Program-made: the position numbers and the translations under genes
Assembly (NCBI GenBank): GCA_021824175.1
Contig: JAKALP010000004.1
Location: 1-64,000, forward strand
Length of the DNA stretch: 64,000 bases
Origin: Deltaproteobacteria bacterium
GTDB lineage: Bacteria > Desulfobacterota > Desulfobacteria > Desulfobacterales > Desulfosarcinaceae
Reading direction: 5' to 3'
Shown here: positions 50,428 through 59,640 of the stretch, piece after piece
Position numbering within the stretch: position 1 is the first letter of the stretch
Layout: each line of letters begins with the position of its first letter
Notes under the pieces: model-generated
Databases searched by the model: none
The model's input: only the letters and a program-made list of their open reading frames with translations
Told to the model about the DNA's origin: nothing

Positions 50428-50865
50428 ATGCTCCCCATAGGCATCCACCTTTTTAATAGCCTCGGCTCCCGCCGGCCTTGCCATAAATCGGCGATCCTTG
50501 TTTACGGCCTGGTTTTCCTCGGGGGACTACTTTTCAGCCCTTTGGCTGGCATGCAGGCAGTTTCCTGTCCGTTGGATCAAGGTGAAAAGGCCCTGACCCA
50601 TTTTCCTCAAAGCGCTTTGTTCATTGGTCCAGCCTCCATGCCCGCCTGCCTCCTTGGAGGCCTCAGCCCCAGGGAAGTCAGTCAATCTCCTGAAGGAAGC
50701 CGCCAGAGCGGCAAACATTACGCCACGGGTACTCCCCATGGTACGATGCATCCGGCCTATGGTCCCGGGATCTCCTATGGCGTCGGCACGCCATTCCAGT
50801 CCAAGGATCACCAGGTGTTTTTGCGCCTGGATCTACCTCCTCCCACCCGAATCGGTTGCGCTTAG
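50428..50865 (+). CDS. Hypothetical protein with N-terminal hydrophobic segment
   Basis: 145 codons from ATG 50428 with AAGGAG 10 bp upstream. A hydrophobic stretch (SAILVYGLVFLGGLLFSPLAG, about 21-41) suggests a signal or anchor. The rest is low in recognisable structure and rich in Pro, Gly and Ser. 75 bp before secDF. No family known; it may be non-coding. Confidence 0.35.
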   Translation: MLPIGIHLFNSLGSRRPCHKSAILVYGLVFLGGLLFSPLAGMQAVSCPLDQGEKALTHFPQSALFIGPASMPACLLGGLSPREVSQSPEGSRQSGKHYATGTPHGTMHPAYGPGISYGVGTPFQSKDHQVFLRLDLPPPTRIGCA

Positions 50866-50940
50866 GGAACCTCTTTCACTCTTTCCTGTCTACAGACCTA
50901 TTTTCAATGCCCCTTGAGAGGGGCTGAGGAGAAATTGTTT

Positions 50941-53523
50941 ATGCCCAAGCATATTCGCAATCGATTAATTGTGTTGGCGGTTCTGGTGGTGGTTGGTTTG
51001 ATCTGCGCGGCCCCTTCATTGATCAAGATGCCCCAGGGATGGCCCAAGATATTGCCCTCCGAAGGCATGCGGTTGGGACTGGACCTGCAGGGCGGCATGC
51101 ATCTGATTTTAAAGGTGGATATCCCCCGGGCGGTGCAGCACCACTTGGACGTCGCAGCCAATGATCTGAAAGATACCCTGCGCCACGACCACGTGGCGGT
51201 TGGCCCCATGGAAGTGATCGGCAACGACCGGCTGCGGATACAGCTTCGTGATGCGGAGGCGGCCAATGCGATCAAGTCGACCCTCAGCGAAGATTTCCCC
51301 AACCTGGAAGTAGCCTTCGAATCCGCCGACTTTCTGGAAGTCAAACTCAAACAGAGTGAGATCAAGAACATCGAAGGAAATACGGTGGATCAATGCCTGG
51401 AGGTCATCCGCAACCGCATTGACCAATTCGGTGTCCAAGAGCCGGTCATCGTGCGACAAGGCGACAATGAAATTGTACTTCAACTGGCCGGTATCCAAGA
51501 TCCTCAGCGGGCTTTGGAAATCGTCGGCCGCACGGCCCAGCTGGAGTTCAAGCTGGTGGACGACTCCACCAGCACCAATTGGCCGGCCCAGGTTGAGGAG
51601 GCCATCCGCGCGGGCCGCCTGAAGCGCAACTTCAGCCACAAGGAGCTTAACCAGGCCTTGAAAGAATACATCCCCGCGGGCAGTGAGCTGTACATGGAAA
51701 AAAAGGTCGATCGCCAAACCGGCCAAACCACGACCTTTCCAGTGCTGTTGAGACAGGAAACCCTGATGACCGGCGAGGTGCTCAAAAGCGCCCGGGTTGA
51801 AATCGGCCGCCGCAATGTCAGTGAGTCTTATGTGAGCCTGGTGTTCAATGCCAGGGGGGCCAAGCTCTTTGAGAAGATTACCCGGGATAACGTCAAGAAG
51901 CAGTTGGCCATCGTGCTGGATGATATCGTGCAGTCGGCCCCAGTGATCCAGGAGCCCATCAGCGGCGGCCGGGCCCAGATCACCGGCTCGTTCAGCACCG
52001 AGGAGGCCCACGATCTGGCCATTGTGCTGCGGGCCGGCGCTTTGCCGGCTCCGGTCAATGTCATTCAAAATTTAACGGTCGGTCCTTCTCTGGGCCAGGA
52101 CTCCATCCATAAAGGGTTGGCTTCGACACTGCTGGGCGCCCTCCTGGTGGTGGTTTTCATGGTGGTGTACTACCGGATTTCGGGCGTGATCGCCAACTTC
52201 GCCCTGATACTGAATTTGCTGCTGCTGGTGGCGCTGTTGTCTTTGGTGCGGGCTACTTTGACCCTGCCGGGCATCGCCGGCATTGTCCTTTCCATCGGTA
52301 TGGCGGTGGACTCCAACGTGTTGATCTTCGAACGTATGCGTGAAGAGCTGGCCCTGTCCAAGCCGGTGTATACCAGCGTGCAGTTCGGTTATGACAAGGC
52401 CCTGTGGACCATTATCGACTCCCATGTGACCACGCTGATTACCGCCGTGGCGCTCTTCTTGTTCGGCACTGGCCCCATCAAGGGGTTTGCCGTGACCCTG
52501 AGCATCGGTGTGGTGCTCAATCTGTTTACGGCGCTCTTCGGCACCCGCGTGATCTACGATTATCTGCATTTCAAACGGCGTCTCAAAGAGTTTCGCTTCC
52601 TGCAATTACTCAAGCGAACGAACATTGATTTTATCGGATGGCGTAAAGCGGCCTTGGTCTTTTCAAGCGCCCTGGTGCTCTTGGGACTTTTTGCCGGCGT
52701 GCAAATCGAGCGCGGCAAAGCCAATCTTGGCGTGGAGTTGGCCGGCGGGGCCATGATGCAATTCAAGGCCCAAAAGCCCTTCCATCTGGATCAGGTGCGT
52801 TCGGCCCTGTCCCAAAGCCACGTCACCGACTATGAACTGCAGGAGGTCCCCAGCGAAAACGTGCTCATGGTGCGCATCAAAGCCTCGGAGCAGACCATTG
52901 GCACGGCGGCCGAACAGGTGACCGCGGTGCTGAACACCAGCCTGGCCGACAACCATTTTACGCTCGAGAGCAAGGCTGAAATCGGTTCCTCCGTGAGCAA
53001 GGATCTCAAGCGCGCCGCCCTGATCGCCATCGCCATCTCCTTGGCCGGTATCATGGTATACCTGGCCTGGCGCTTTGACCGCCGTTTCGGCGTGGCCGCG
53101 GCCATCGCCACCTTCCATGATGTCCTGGCGGTGCTGGGCATTCTCTATCTCATGCACAAGGAGATCACCCTGTTGGTTATCACGGCCCTCTTGACCTTGG
53201 CCGGATATTCCCTTACGGATACCGTAGTGGTGTTTGACCGCATCCGGGAGAATATGCACACCAAAACCAAACAAAATTTTCAGCAGATCATCAACCAAAG
53301 CATCAATGAGGTGCTCAGCCGTACCATTATTACTTCCAGTACCGTTTTGCTGGTGTTGATCGCCCTGCTGTTCATGGGTGGGATTCTGCTGCGCGATTTT
53401 GCTCTGGCGTTGCTCATCGGCGTAGTGGTCGGCACCTATTCTTCCATCTTTGTGGCCAGCCCCATTGTTTTTGTCTGGGATTCCTGGCGAAAGCAAAAGA
53501 GAGCACCCAAACAGAAGAAATAA
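50941..53523 (+). CDS. secDF: SecD-SecF fusion protein-export membrane protein
   Basis: 860 aa from ATG 50941 (TGAGGAG upstream; ATG 50914 is an alternative). SecDF uses the proton gradient to pull exported proteins through SecYEG on the periplasmic side. SecD part: TM1, GLDLQGGMHLILKVD, the P1 domain, then five helices (LLLVALLSLV...SIGMAVDSNVLIFERMREE). SecF part from about 575: GVELAGGAMMQF, then five helices with AGYSLTDTVVVFDRIREN. A natural fusion of the two genes, 12 TM in total. No yajC just upstream. The lipid-transport operon follows immediately. Confidence 0.96.
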   Translation: MPKHIRNRLIVLAVLVVVGLICAAPSLIKMPQGWPKILPSEGMRLGLDLQGGMHLILKVDIPRAVQHHLDVAANDLKDTLRHDHVAVGPMEVIGNDRLRIQLRDAEAANAIKSTLSEDFPNLEVAFESADFLEVKLKQSEIKNIEGNTVDQCLEVIRNRIDQFGVQEPVIVRQGDNEIVLQLAGIQDPQRALEIVGRTAQLEFKLVDDSTSTNWPAQVEEAIRAGRLKRNFSHKELNQALKEYIPAGSELYMEKKVDRQTGQTTTFPVLLRQETLMTGEVLKSARVEIGRRNVSESYVSLVFNARGAKLFEKITRDNVKKQLAIVLDDIVQSAPVIQEPISGGRAQITGSFSTEEAHDLAIVLRAGALPAPVNVIQNLTVGPSLGQDSIHKGLASTLLGALLVVVFMVVYYRISGVIANFALILNLLLLVALLSLVRATLTLPGIAGIVLSIGMAVDSNVLIFERMREELALSKPVYTSVQFGYDKALWTIIDSHVTTLITAVALFLFGTGPIKGFAVTLSIGVVLNLFTALFGTRVIYDYLHFKRRLKEFRFLQLLKRTNIDFIGWRKAALVFSSALVLLGLFAGVQIERGKANLGVELAGGAMMQFKAQKPFHLDQVRSALSQSHVTDYELQEVPSENVLMVRIKASEQTIGTAAEQVTAVLNTSLADNHFTLESKAEIGSSVSKDLKRAALIAIAISLAGIMVYLAWRFDRRFGVAAAIATFHDVLAVLGILYLMHKEITLLVITALLTLAGYSLTDTVVVFDRIRENMHTKTKQNFQQIINQSINEVLSRTIITSSTVLLVLIALLFMGGILLRDFALALLIGVVVGTYSSIFVASPIVFVWDSWRKQKRAPKQKK

Positions 53524-53536
53524 TCGCGAGGCCGTC

Positions 53537-54358
53537 ATGAGGTCTACCAATGCATCCAGCCCATGGCTGAATCCACTGCCGATGATCCAGACCATGGGCC
53601 GCAAAACCATTGAGTTCATCGAGCGTCTGGGTAGAATCGGTCTTTTTGCCGTGACCGGCGCCATTCATCTGTTCTCCTGGCCCTGGCAATGGGAGAAGAT
53701 TCTGGCCCAGGTTTACTTCATCGGTTCCAAATCCATTTTCATCATTGGCTTGACCGGCGCCTTTACCGGCATGGTCCTCGGACTGCAGGGATATTACACC
53801 CTGGTCAAATTCGGCTCCGAGGGTTTGCTGGGCGCGGCCGTGGCCCTGTCCCTCATCCGTGAAATGGGGCCAGTGCTGACCGCCTTGATGGTGGTGGCCC
53901 GCGCCGGCTCGGCCATGGCCGCCGAGATCGGCATCATGCGGATCTCGGAGCAAATCGATGCCCTGGAAACCATGGACATCCACCCCGTGCGCTTCCTTTT
54001 CAGCCCCCGGCTGGGGGCGGCCATCATCAGCTTTCCACTGCTCACCGCCATGTTCGACGTGATCGGCATTCTGGGCGGCTATGCCACCGGATCACTGCTG
54101 CTGGGGCTCAAGACCGGCACATATTTCGGGCGAGTGGAATCCAGCGTGGTCATGCATGATGTCTCGGGTGGCTTCCTTAAATCCCTGTGCTTTGCCGTGC
54201 TGGTCACCACCTTGTGCTGCTATGAGGGGTACTACACCCATTTGCGGGAAGATGGCTTTGGCGCCAAGGGCGTCGGCATGGCTACGACTACGGCCGTGGT
54301 GGTTTCATCGGTGGTGGTTTTGATCGCCGACTATGTATTGACTTCTTTTCTACTATGA
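53537..54358 (+). CDS. mlaE: MlaE-family ABC permease
   Basis: 273 aa from ATG 53537 (GCGAGG upstream). Inner-membrane permease of an Mla-type phospholipid transporter. Seen: the MlaE pattern LTGAFTGMVLGLQGYYTLVKFGSEGLLGAAVALSLIREMGPVLTALMVVARAGSAMAAEIGIMRISEQIDALETM, and four to five helices. 13 bp after secDF, so likely co-transcribed. ATG 53582 is another possible start. Confidence 0.94.
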   Translation: MRSTNASSPWLNPLPMIQTMGRKTIEFIERLGRIGLFAVTGAIHLFSWPWQWEKILAQVYFIGSKSIFIIGLTGAFTGMVLGLQGYYTLVKFGSEGLLGAAVALSLIREMGPVLTALMVVARAGSAMAAEIGIMRISEQIDALETMDIHPVRFLFSPRLGAAIISFPLLTAMFDVIGILGGYATGSLLLGLKTGTYFGRVESSVVMHDVSGGFLKSLCFAVLVTTLCCYEGYYTHLREDGFGAKGVGMATTTAVVVSSVVVLIADYVLTSFLL

Positions 54359-54367
54359 CGAAGGACC

Positions 54368-55165
54368 ATGAACTCAGCACTCATTGAATTCCGGGATGTG
54401 CACAAGGCATTTGGCGCCAACGCGGTGCTCAAGGGCGTCGATCTGTCCATTTACGCCGGAGAAATCTCCACCATCATCGGCAAGAGCGGGATCGGCAAAA
54501 GCGTGCTGCTCAAGCATATCATCGGATTGCTGGCGCCGGACAGCGGCCAAATTTTTTTCGACAATGTCGCCCTGGACCGCATGAGCGGCGTGCAGCGCAA
54601 AGCCATGAAGATCACTTGCAGTTACATGTTCCAGGGCACGGCCCTGTTCGATTCCATGACCGTGTATGAGAATATCGCCTTGCCCCTGAGGGAACATCGA
54701 AAATACCCGGCCAAGGAAATTCGAAGCAGAGTACGGGAGAAGATGGCCCAACTGGATATCGCCGGCATCGAGAACTCGTACCCGTCACAACTCTCCGGCG
54801 GCACCAAAAAGCGGGTGGCCATGGCCCGGGCTTTGATTACCGAGCCGCGCGTGGTCTTGTTCGACGAGCCCACCACGGGCCTGGACCCGATCCGCAAGGC
54901 GGCCGCCCATCAAATGATCGTGGATTACCAGAAGCAATTTGGCTTTACGGCCATTATGGTCAGCCATGAAATTCCGGATGTTTTTTTCATCTCCCAGCGT
55001 ATTGCCATGCTGGATGAAGGACGAATCATTTTTCAGGGCGCCTGCAAGGAAATACAAACCAGTCAACACCCGGCCGTGCGCGAGTTTCTTGACAGCGCGG
55101 CCCGCGCAAACGGCCTTTGCCCTGAGTCAGGGAAGAGAAATGGAGGTTCAGATGCAACGCGGTAA
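54368..55165 (+). CDS. mlaF: MlaF-family ABC ATPase
   Basis: 265 aa. Walker A GKSGIGKS, the signature LSGGTKKRVAMARAL, Walker B VVLFDEPTTGLDP, and the switch His in MVSHEIPD. Powers lipid movement by MlaE. 9 bp after mlaE; its 3' end overlaps mlaD. Confidence 0.95.
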   Translation: MNSALIEFRDVHKAFGANAVLKGVDLSIYAGEISTIIGKSGIGKSVLLKHIIGLLAPDSGQIFFDNVALDRMSGVQRKAMKITCSYMFQGTALFDSMTVYENIALPLREHRKYPAKEIRSRVREKMAQLDIAGIENSYPSQLSGGTKKRVAMARALITEPRVVLFDEPTTGLDPIRKAAAHQMIVDYQKQFGFTAIMVSHEIPDVFFISQRIAMLDEGRIIFQGACKEIQTSQHPAVREFLDSAARANGLCPESGKRNGGSDATR

Positions 55166-55598
55166 GATCGAAACGGCGGTGGGTATATTTATACTGGCCG
55201 GCCTCTTGTGTGTGGCCTATCTGGCGATCCGTCTGGGCCGCATGGAGTGGTTCAACAGCGGGTACTACAACATCAATGCCAGTTTCACTTCGGTATCCGG
55301 GCTGAAAAACGGCGCCTCGGTGGAGATGGCGGGCGTGGAAGTGGGCCAGGTCGAAAAGATTTCGCTGGACGAAGAAAACCACATGGCCATAGTTGAGCTC
55401 AGAATCAAGGATGGGCTTCAGGTCAGCGACGATACCATTGCTTCGGTGAAAACCGCTGGCTTGATCGGCGACAAATTCATCAAGCTGACGCCCGGCGGAT
55501 CAACCAAAATGCTCAAACCGGGCGATACTATTTTCGACACCGAATCCACCCTGGATATCGAAGAGTTGATCAGTAAATTCGCATTTGGCAAGGTGTAG
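55152..55598 (+). CDS. mlaD: MlaD-family MCE protein
   Basis: 148 aa from ATG 55152, with GGAGG 6 bp upstream inside mlaF (ATG 55140 also possible). One N-terminal membrane anchor (about 9-27) and one MCE domain (YNINASFTSVSGLKNGASVEMAGVEVGQVEKISLD...LIGDKFIKLTPGG). Carries phospholipid across the periplasm with MlaE and MlaF. mlaC and mlaB are not next to it. Confidence 0.95.
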   Translation: MQRGKIETAVGIFILAGLLCVAYLAIRLGRMEWFNSGYYNINASFTSVSGLKNGASVEMAGVEVGQVEKISLDEENHMAIVELRIKDGLQVSDDTIASVKTAGLIGDKFIKLTPGGSTKMLKPGDTIFDTESTLDIEELISKFAFGKV

Positions 55599-55610
55599 GA
55601 GGCATTGCTT

Positions 55611-55635
55611 TTAAGATGACTTGAAGTCATTTTAA
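55611..55635. terminator. Short hairpin between mlaD and the DedA gene
   Basis: TTAAGATGACTT and AAGTCATTTTAA are reverse complements with one mismatch around a single G. Lies between convergent genes; may end both. Confidence 0.55.
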
Positions 55636-56276
55636 TGTGCATGCCCCCGGCGTGCCCTGAGATATTCTACTACTGCCGGAAGTATTGAAATCATGATGAT
55701 CACCAGAATTACGATTTCGAAATTTTTTTTGATGATTGGGATGTTGCCGAATAGCCAGCCCCCGTAGACAAATGCCGCCACCCAGGCACTCCCGCCCAGT
55801 ACATTGTAGAGGAGAAATTTAGCATAGGTCATGGCCCCCACGCCTGCGACAAAAGGGGCGAACGTGCGCACGATGGGTACAAAACGCGCAATTATAATGG
55901 TTTTTCCACCGTACTTTTCAAAGAAACCATGAGTTTTATAGAGATATTCCTTTTTAAAAATTCTGGATTCCTCGTAATGAAACACGCGGGGGCCAATGTA
56001 GTGTCCAACCCCGTAGTTGACGGTGTCGCCGAATACCGCGGCGGCCGACAACAACAGAAACAGCAAATGCTCGTTAAACGCACCATGCGCAGAAATACTG
56101 CCGGCTGCAAAAAGCAACGAATCTCCAGGCAGAATGGGCGTTACTACCAAACCGGTTTCACAGAATACGATTAAAAATAGAATAGTATAGGTCCAAGCGC
56201 CATACTGCGAGACGATCATCGTCAATCGATGGTCTAAATGCATGACGAAATCGAAAACCGCGAACAAGAGCTCCAT
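55632..56276 (-). CDS. DedA-family membrane protein
   Basis: 214 aa, GGAGG upstream. DedA/SNARE-associated signature: FCETGLVVTPILPGDSLLFAAGSI, FGDTVNYGVGHYIG, FFEKYGGKTIIIARFVPIVRTFAPFVAGVGAM. Known relatives flip undecaprenyl phosphate or phospholipids and help maintain proton motive force. Five or so helices. Convergent with mlaD. Confidence 0.95.
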   Translation of the reverse strand: MELLFAVFDFVMHLDHRLTMIVSQYGAWTYTILFLIVFCETGLVVTPILPGDSLLFAAGSISAHGAFNEHLLFLLLSAAAVFGDTVNYGVGHYIGPRVFHYEESRIFKKEYLYKTHGFFEKYGGKTIIIARFVPIVRTFAPFVAGVGAMTYAKFLLYNVLGGSAWVAAFVYGGWLFGNIPIIKKNFEIVILVIIMISILPAVVEYLRARRGHAH

Positions 56277-56403
56277 ACATCCTCCGAGGGCGAACTTTCA
56301 GGTTTTTCAGAATTTCGTTTCTTACCGCGATGTTCTTCCACCGTCTTTGCCAGGATTACCATTACGTATACCGAATGACAATGCCTGGGGTTTGGCGCCG
56401 CTG

Positions 56404-57186
56404 TCAATGGAGGGGCGCGGCGGCGGACGCAGACGCTTGCGGAGCCTCCGGCGCGCTGGTCTTGAGCATGACGATATCCACCCGTCGATTGCGGGCGCGG
56501 CCCTCTGACGTACCATTATCGGCAATCGGGTGGTACTGCCCGTAACCGGCTACCGAGAGCTTGCCAGGGCTGAGCGCAAAGTGGCGCAGCAAGTAGTCGA
56601 TTACAAACGAGGCGCGCGCGCTGGACAACTCCCAATTGGAGCTAAAGCGCTCGTTGTGAATGGGGATGTTATCGGTATGGCCCTCGATGCGAATGGGATT
56701 GGGAAACGACAACAGCGACGGGGCGATGGCATCCAACACCTTGAGTGACGAATTCCGCATCTCGGCCTTGCCCGAGTCGAAAAAGCCGGCCTCGGCCATG
56801 CTGATTACCAGACCGCGCTGATCCTCGAAGATGGACACCTGGTCGAGAGCGTCTTTACTTCGCAGGTTTTCGATGATGGTGGATTCAATCCCCTTTAAGG
56901 TCTGCATATCCAAGTCAAGCGCGGGTTTATCGGCGCCCGCAACCTGTTTTTCTACTTCCGACGAAGTCCCGGACGACAACGCAACCGTGGGGCTGCCGGG
57001 GGGCAGGATTCCCGCGCTGAAAGCTTTTTGCATCGAGCCCAGCAAGTTTGCCCGCTTTTGCGAGTCCAGTTGGGAAATGGCGTACATGACCACGAAGACC
57101 GCGAACAGCAGCGTGATAAAATCCGCGTAGGAAACCATCCAACGTTCGTGATTCAAATGAGATGCGCGGACTCTTTTCCGGGCCAT
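56404..57186 (-). CDS. motB: Flagellar stator protein MotB
   Basis: 260 aa. N-terminal helix ERWMVSYADFITLLFAVFVVMYA with the proton-carrying Asp (about residue 22), a periplasmic linker, and an OmpA peptidoglycan-binding domain (EGHTDNIPIHNERFSSNWELSSARA, GRARNRRVDIVM). Couples proton flow to motor torque with MotA. ATG 57186; last gene of the flbD-motA-motB set. Confidence 0.95.
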   Translation of the reverse strand: MARKRVRASHLNHERWMVSYADFITLLFAVFVVMYAISQLDSQKRANLLGSMQKAFSAGILPPGSPTVALSSGTSSEVEKQVAGADKPALDLDMQTLKGIESTIIENLRSKDALDQVSIFEDQRGLVISMAEAGFFDSGKAEMRNSSLKVLDAIAPSLLSFPNPIRIEGHTDNIPIHNERFSSNWELSSARASFVIDYLLRHFALSPGKLSVAGYGQYHPIADNGTSEGRARNRRVDIVMLKTSAPEAPQASASAAAPLH

Positions 57187-57194
57187 TGTCTTCT

Positions 57195-58022
57195 CTACTG
57201 CCTTCTACCGCCAGACCTTTTGAGGTCCAGGATACGACCGCTAAAATCAGGTCCAATGACCTTGCGCTGATTTCTTTCGTTGACGGTGAGGAAACTTTTC
57301 AACTTTTCTTCGATAATATGGGGGTTGGTTCCCTCCTGAATACCGATGGCGCCTTCCAGCATCATTTCCTTGGCGGTGATCGTCTGCTTGAGCCGGTTGC
57401 GCAGTTTGGAAGCAAATGGGAAGAAAATCAGATTGGCGGAGCCTACCCCGTATACGGTTGCCACAAAAGCAACCGCGATGCCGGTGCCCAACTGGCTCGG
57501 GTCGGTCAGGTTCTGCATCACATGGATCAACCCTAAGACCGCTCCGATGATCCCGATGGTGGGGGCATAGCCGCCGGCCGCCTCGAAGACTTTTGCTTCC
57601 AGATCACCGTTGGCTTCGATCTGGTTCAGCTCCACCTCCATGACTTCACGCATGGTCTTGGTGTCGGTGCCATCGACCACCAAGGTCAAAGCCCGGCGCA
57701 GAAAGTGATCCGCGACTTCGGGCAACCGGTCCTGTAGGGCGAACCTTCCTTCCCTGCGGGAAATGATGGCATACCGGGTGATGGATTGGATGAGGTGGTT
57801 CAAGTCGTTTTGGCGGTCAATCATCGCCTTTTTCATCGATTTGCACGCGGACACAATGATCTTAAAGGGAAAGGAGAGAAGCGTGGCGCCAAATGTCCCG
57901 CCGAGGACAATAATCGCCGCCGTCCCCTGCAGGATCGAGTGCAAGTGAATCCCTTCGAGCAAGGCGCCGCCGAAAACAGCCAGAATACCCAGCCCCAGGC
58001 CTATGATCGATGTGAGGTTCAT
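57195..58022 (-). CDS. motA: Flagellar stator protein MotA
   Basis: 275 aa from ATG 58022, 8 bp after flbD; TTG 58034 is the other candidate. Four helices; GGYAPTIGIIGAVLGLIHVMQNLTDPSQLGTGIAVAFVATVYGVGSANLIFFPFASKL is the conserved MotA core. The cytoplasmic loop has the charged RQNDLNHLI and EGRFALQDRL segments that meet FliG. 8 bp upstream of motB. Confidence 0.95.
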   Translation of the reverse strand: MNLTSIIGLGLGILAVFGGALLEGIHLHSILQGTAAIIVLGGTFGATLLSFPFKIIVSACKSMKKAMIDRQNDLNHLIQSITRYAIISRREGRFALQDRLPEVADHFLRRALTLVVDGTDTKTMREVMEVELNQIEANGDLEAKVFEAAGGYAPTIGIIGAVLGLIHVMQNLTDPSQLGTGIAVAFVATVYGVGSANLIFFPFASKLRNRLKQTITAKEMMLEGAIGIQEGTNPHIIEEKLKSFLTVNERNQRKVIGPDFSGRILDLKRSGGRRQ

Positions 58023-58030
58023 AATGACTA

Positions 58031-58258
58031 TCAATTTCGGGTCGACGGCAGGCCGCCACTCATCAAGGTTGCTCGGTCCGAAATGATGCGCTGTTTGAAA
58101 GCGATCACCCTTTCCACCAATTCATGCCATTGCTCGCGCACCACGAAAGAGGTCCCATTAGTCAGGGTGACGACGGTGTCCGCTTCAATTTTAATATGCT
58201 CAATCAGCTCTGAGTTGATGACAATTTCAGTACCATCCAGTAAAGTCACACTAATCAT
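58031..58258 (-). CDS. flbD: FlbD-family flagellar protein
   Basis: 75 aa, AGGAGG upstream. MISVTLLDGTEIVINSELIEHIKIEADTVVTLTNGTSFVVRE matches the small FlbD family of flagellar loci, of unknown biochemical role. First gene of the stator operon, with a sigma-28-like promoter 36 bp upstream. Confidence 0.93.
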   Translation of the reverse strand: MISVTLLDGTEIVINSELIEHIKIEADTVVTLTNGTSFVVREQWHELVERVIAFKQRIISDRATLMSGGLPSTRN

Positions 58259-58293
58259 AGGAGTCCTCCTTTAATCCGGGACCATTTGCTATA

Positions 58294-58321
58294 TTATCGG
58301 CGCGGCAGGGGCTGAGCTTTA
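58294..58321 (-). promoter_or_regulatory. Sigma-28 (FliA)-like promoter of flbD-motA-motB
   Basis: On the minus strand, TAAAGCTC (58314-58321), 12-bp spacer, GCCGATAA (58294-58301). The -10 part is the exact FliA consensus and the -35 matches TAAAGTTT at six of eight bases; the usual spacer is 11. It fits late flagellar control. The rest of 58322-58644 shows nothing clear. Confidence 0.7.
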
Positions 58322-58644
58322 ACCCCGGATTCAGGAGATCCGGCGCGTGGACAGGATAACCTATTGTAATTTTTGCAAGCGCTATCGCCTGAGATTATGC
58401 ATTACAAAAAAGCAAAGTTAGAATTGTGAAAAGTTAGAGTTATGATAGATTAGTCCCTTAACAGTGAAATTGAATGCATTTTGCGCACAAATTTTTAGAA
58501 GACATTTGCGAAACCACAACAGGCAACTGTTTACATCGTTTTTGATCGTATTCAACTTTTTGGTTCCGGCTTGTCCGGCTTGGGTATAAAAAGAGGAGGG
58601 TTCAGGCGGTTTTTGAACTGTTTTGGATTAGCGGATACCCGTAT

Positions 58645-59640
58645 ATGAAACACCTATCCATCGAGTCCTACCTGTGGACTTTTTTGCTAGTGACGGCTAT
58701 CACGATCATCGGTCACTTCTTAACTCCCTTTTTTGATCTCATAAACATCCCCCTGCTCTATTTGTTGCCCGTACTCACCAGCGCCATCCGCTGGGGAAAA
58801 GGGCCCTCCTTCTTTGCTTCCATTTTAGGTGTTTTGGCCTTCGACTATTATTTCGTTCCTCCAGCCTTGGGCTTCATTCCGAGCAATCCAAGGGACTTTT
58901 TTATCCTGGCGATATTTTTTCTCGTAGCCGTCGTTGTGGGGACAAAAACCACGCAACTCCGTAAGGAAACGGAACATCTGCGGGCCCTCGCATCACGTCT
59001 TCAGTCCATCAGAGAGGAAGAGAGGACCAAGGTTGCCCGTGAGATTCATGACCAGCTCGGCCAAACGCTGACCGGTTTAAAGATGGGCGTGTCGCTCCTT
59101 TTGCGAAGAATGCCCAACATTCAGGAGGCGCTGGCCAATGATCTGAGAGTGATGGAAAGGGATGTGGATGATACGATTCAATTGGTCCGAAAGATTGCCA
59201 CCGAGCTCAGGCCCGGAATACTGGATGATCTTGGGCTGGTGGCCGCCATTGAATGGCAAGTAGAGGATTTTAAAAATAGAACCGGCATCGAATCGGAGCT
59301 CTCGTCCACCTTGGAGGACAGCGACCTCAATCAAGAGCTTGCAACGGCGCTGTTTCGTATCCTGCAGGAGACGCTGACCAACATTATTCGTCATGCTCAG
59401 GCCACTCGTGCGACAATAACCGTCAAAATGGACGATGACTTCATTGTGATGACGGTAAAAGACAACGGCAAAGGCATTTTCGAACGAAAGATTCATGACC
59501 CAGGATCACTTGGACTTCTGGGGATTCGCGAGCGGGCGCTTATTTTCGGAGGAGAGGCGCACATTTCCGGCCGGAGAGGAAAGGGAACCGAAGTGGTGGT
59601 AAAAATACCCTTCAAGAAGGCAGACGTGGCAAATGCTTAA
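58645..59640 (+). CDS. Sensor histidine kinase, DUF4118 + HisKA_3 (NarX-like)
   Basis: 331 aa. Three to four N-terminal helices of the KdpD-type DUF4118 (LPVLTSAIRWGKGPSFFASILGVLAFDYYFVPP), then the HisKA_3 dimer helix with His135 (AREIHDQLGQTLTGLKM), and HATPase (FRILQETLTNIIRHAQA, DNGKGI, LGIRERA). Cognate regulator overlaps its end by 8 bp (ATGCTTAA). Confidence 0.95.
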   Translation: MKHLSIESYLWTFLLVTAITIIGHFLTPFFDLINIPLLYLLPVLTSAIRWGKGPSFFASILGVLAFDYYFVPPALGFIPSNPRDFFILAIFFLVAVVVGTKTTQLRKETEHLRALASRLQSIREEERTKVAREIHDQLGQTLTGLKMGVSLLLRRMPNIQEALANDLRVMERDVDDTIQLVRKIATELRPGILDDLGLVAAIEWQVEDFKNRTGIESELSSTLEDSDLNQELATALFRILQETLTNIIRHAQATRATITVKMDDDFIVMTVKDNGKGIFERKIHDPGSLGLLGIRERALIFGGEAHISGRRGKGTEVVVKIPFKKADVANA

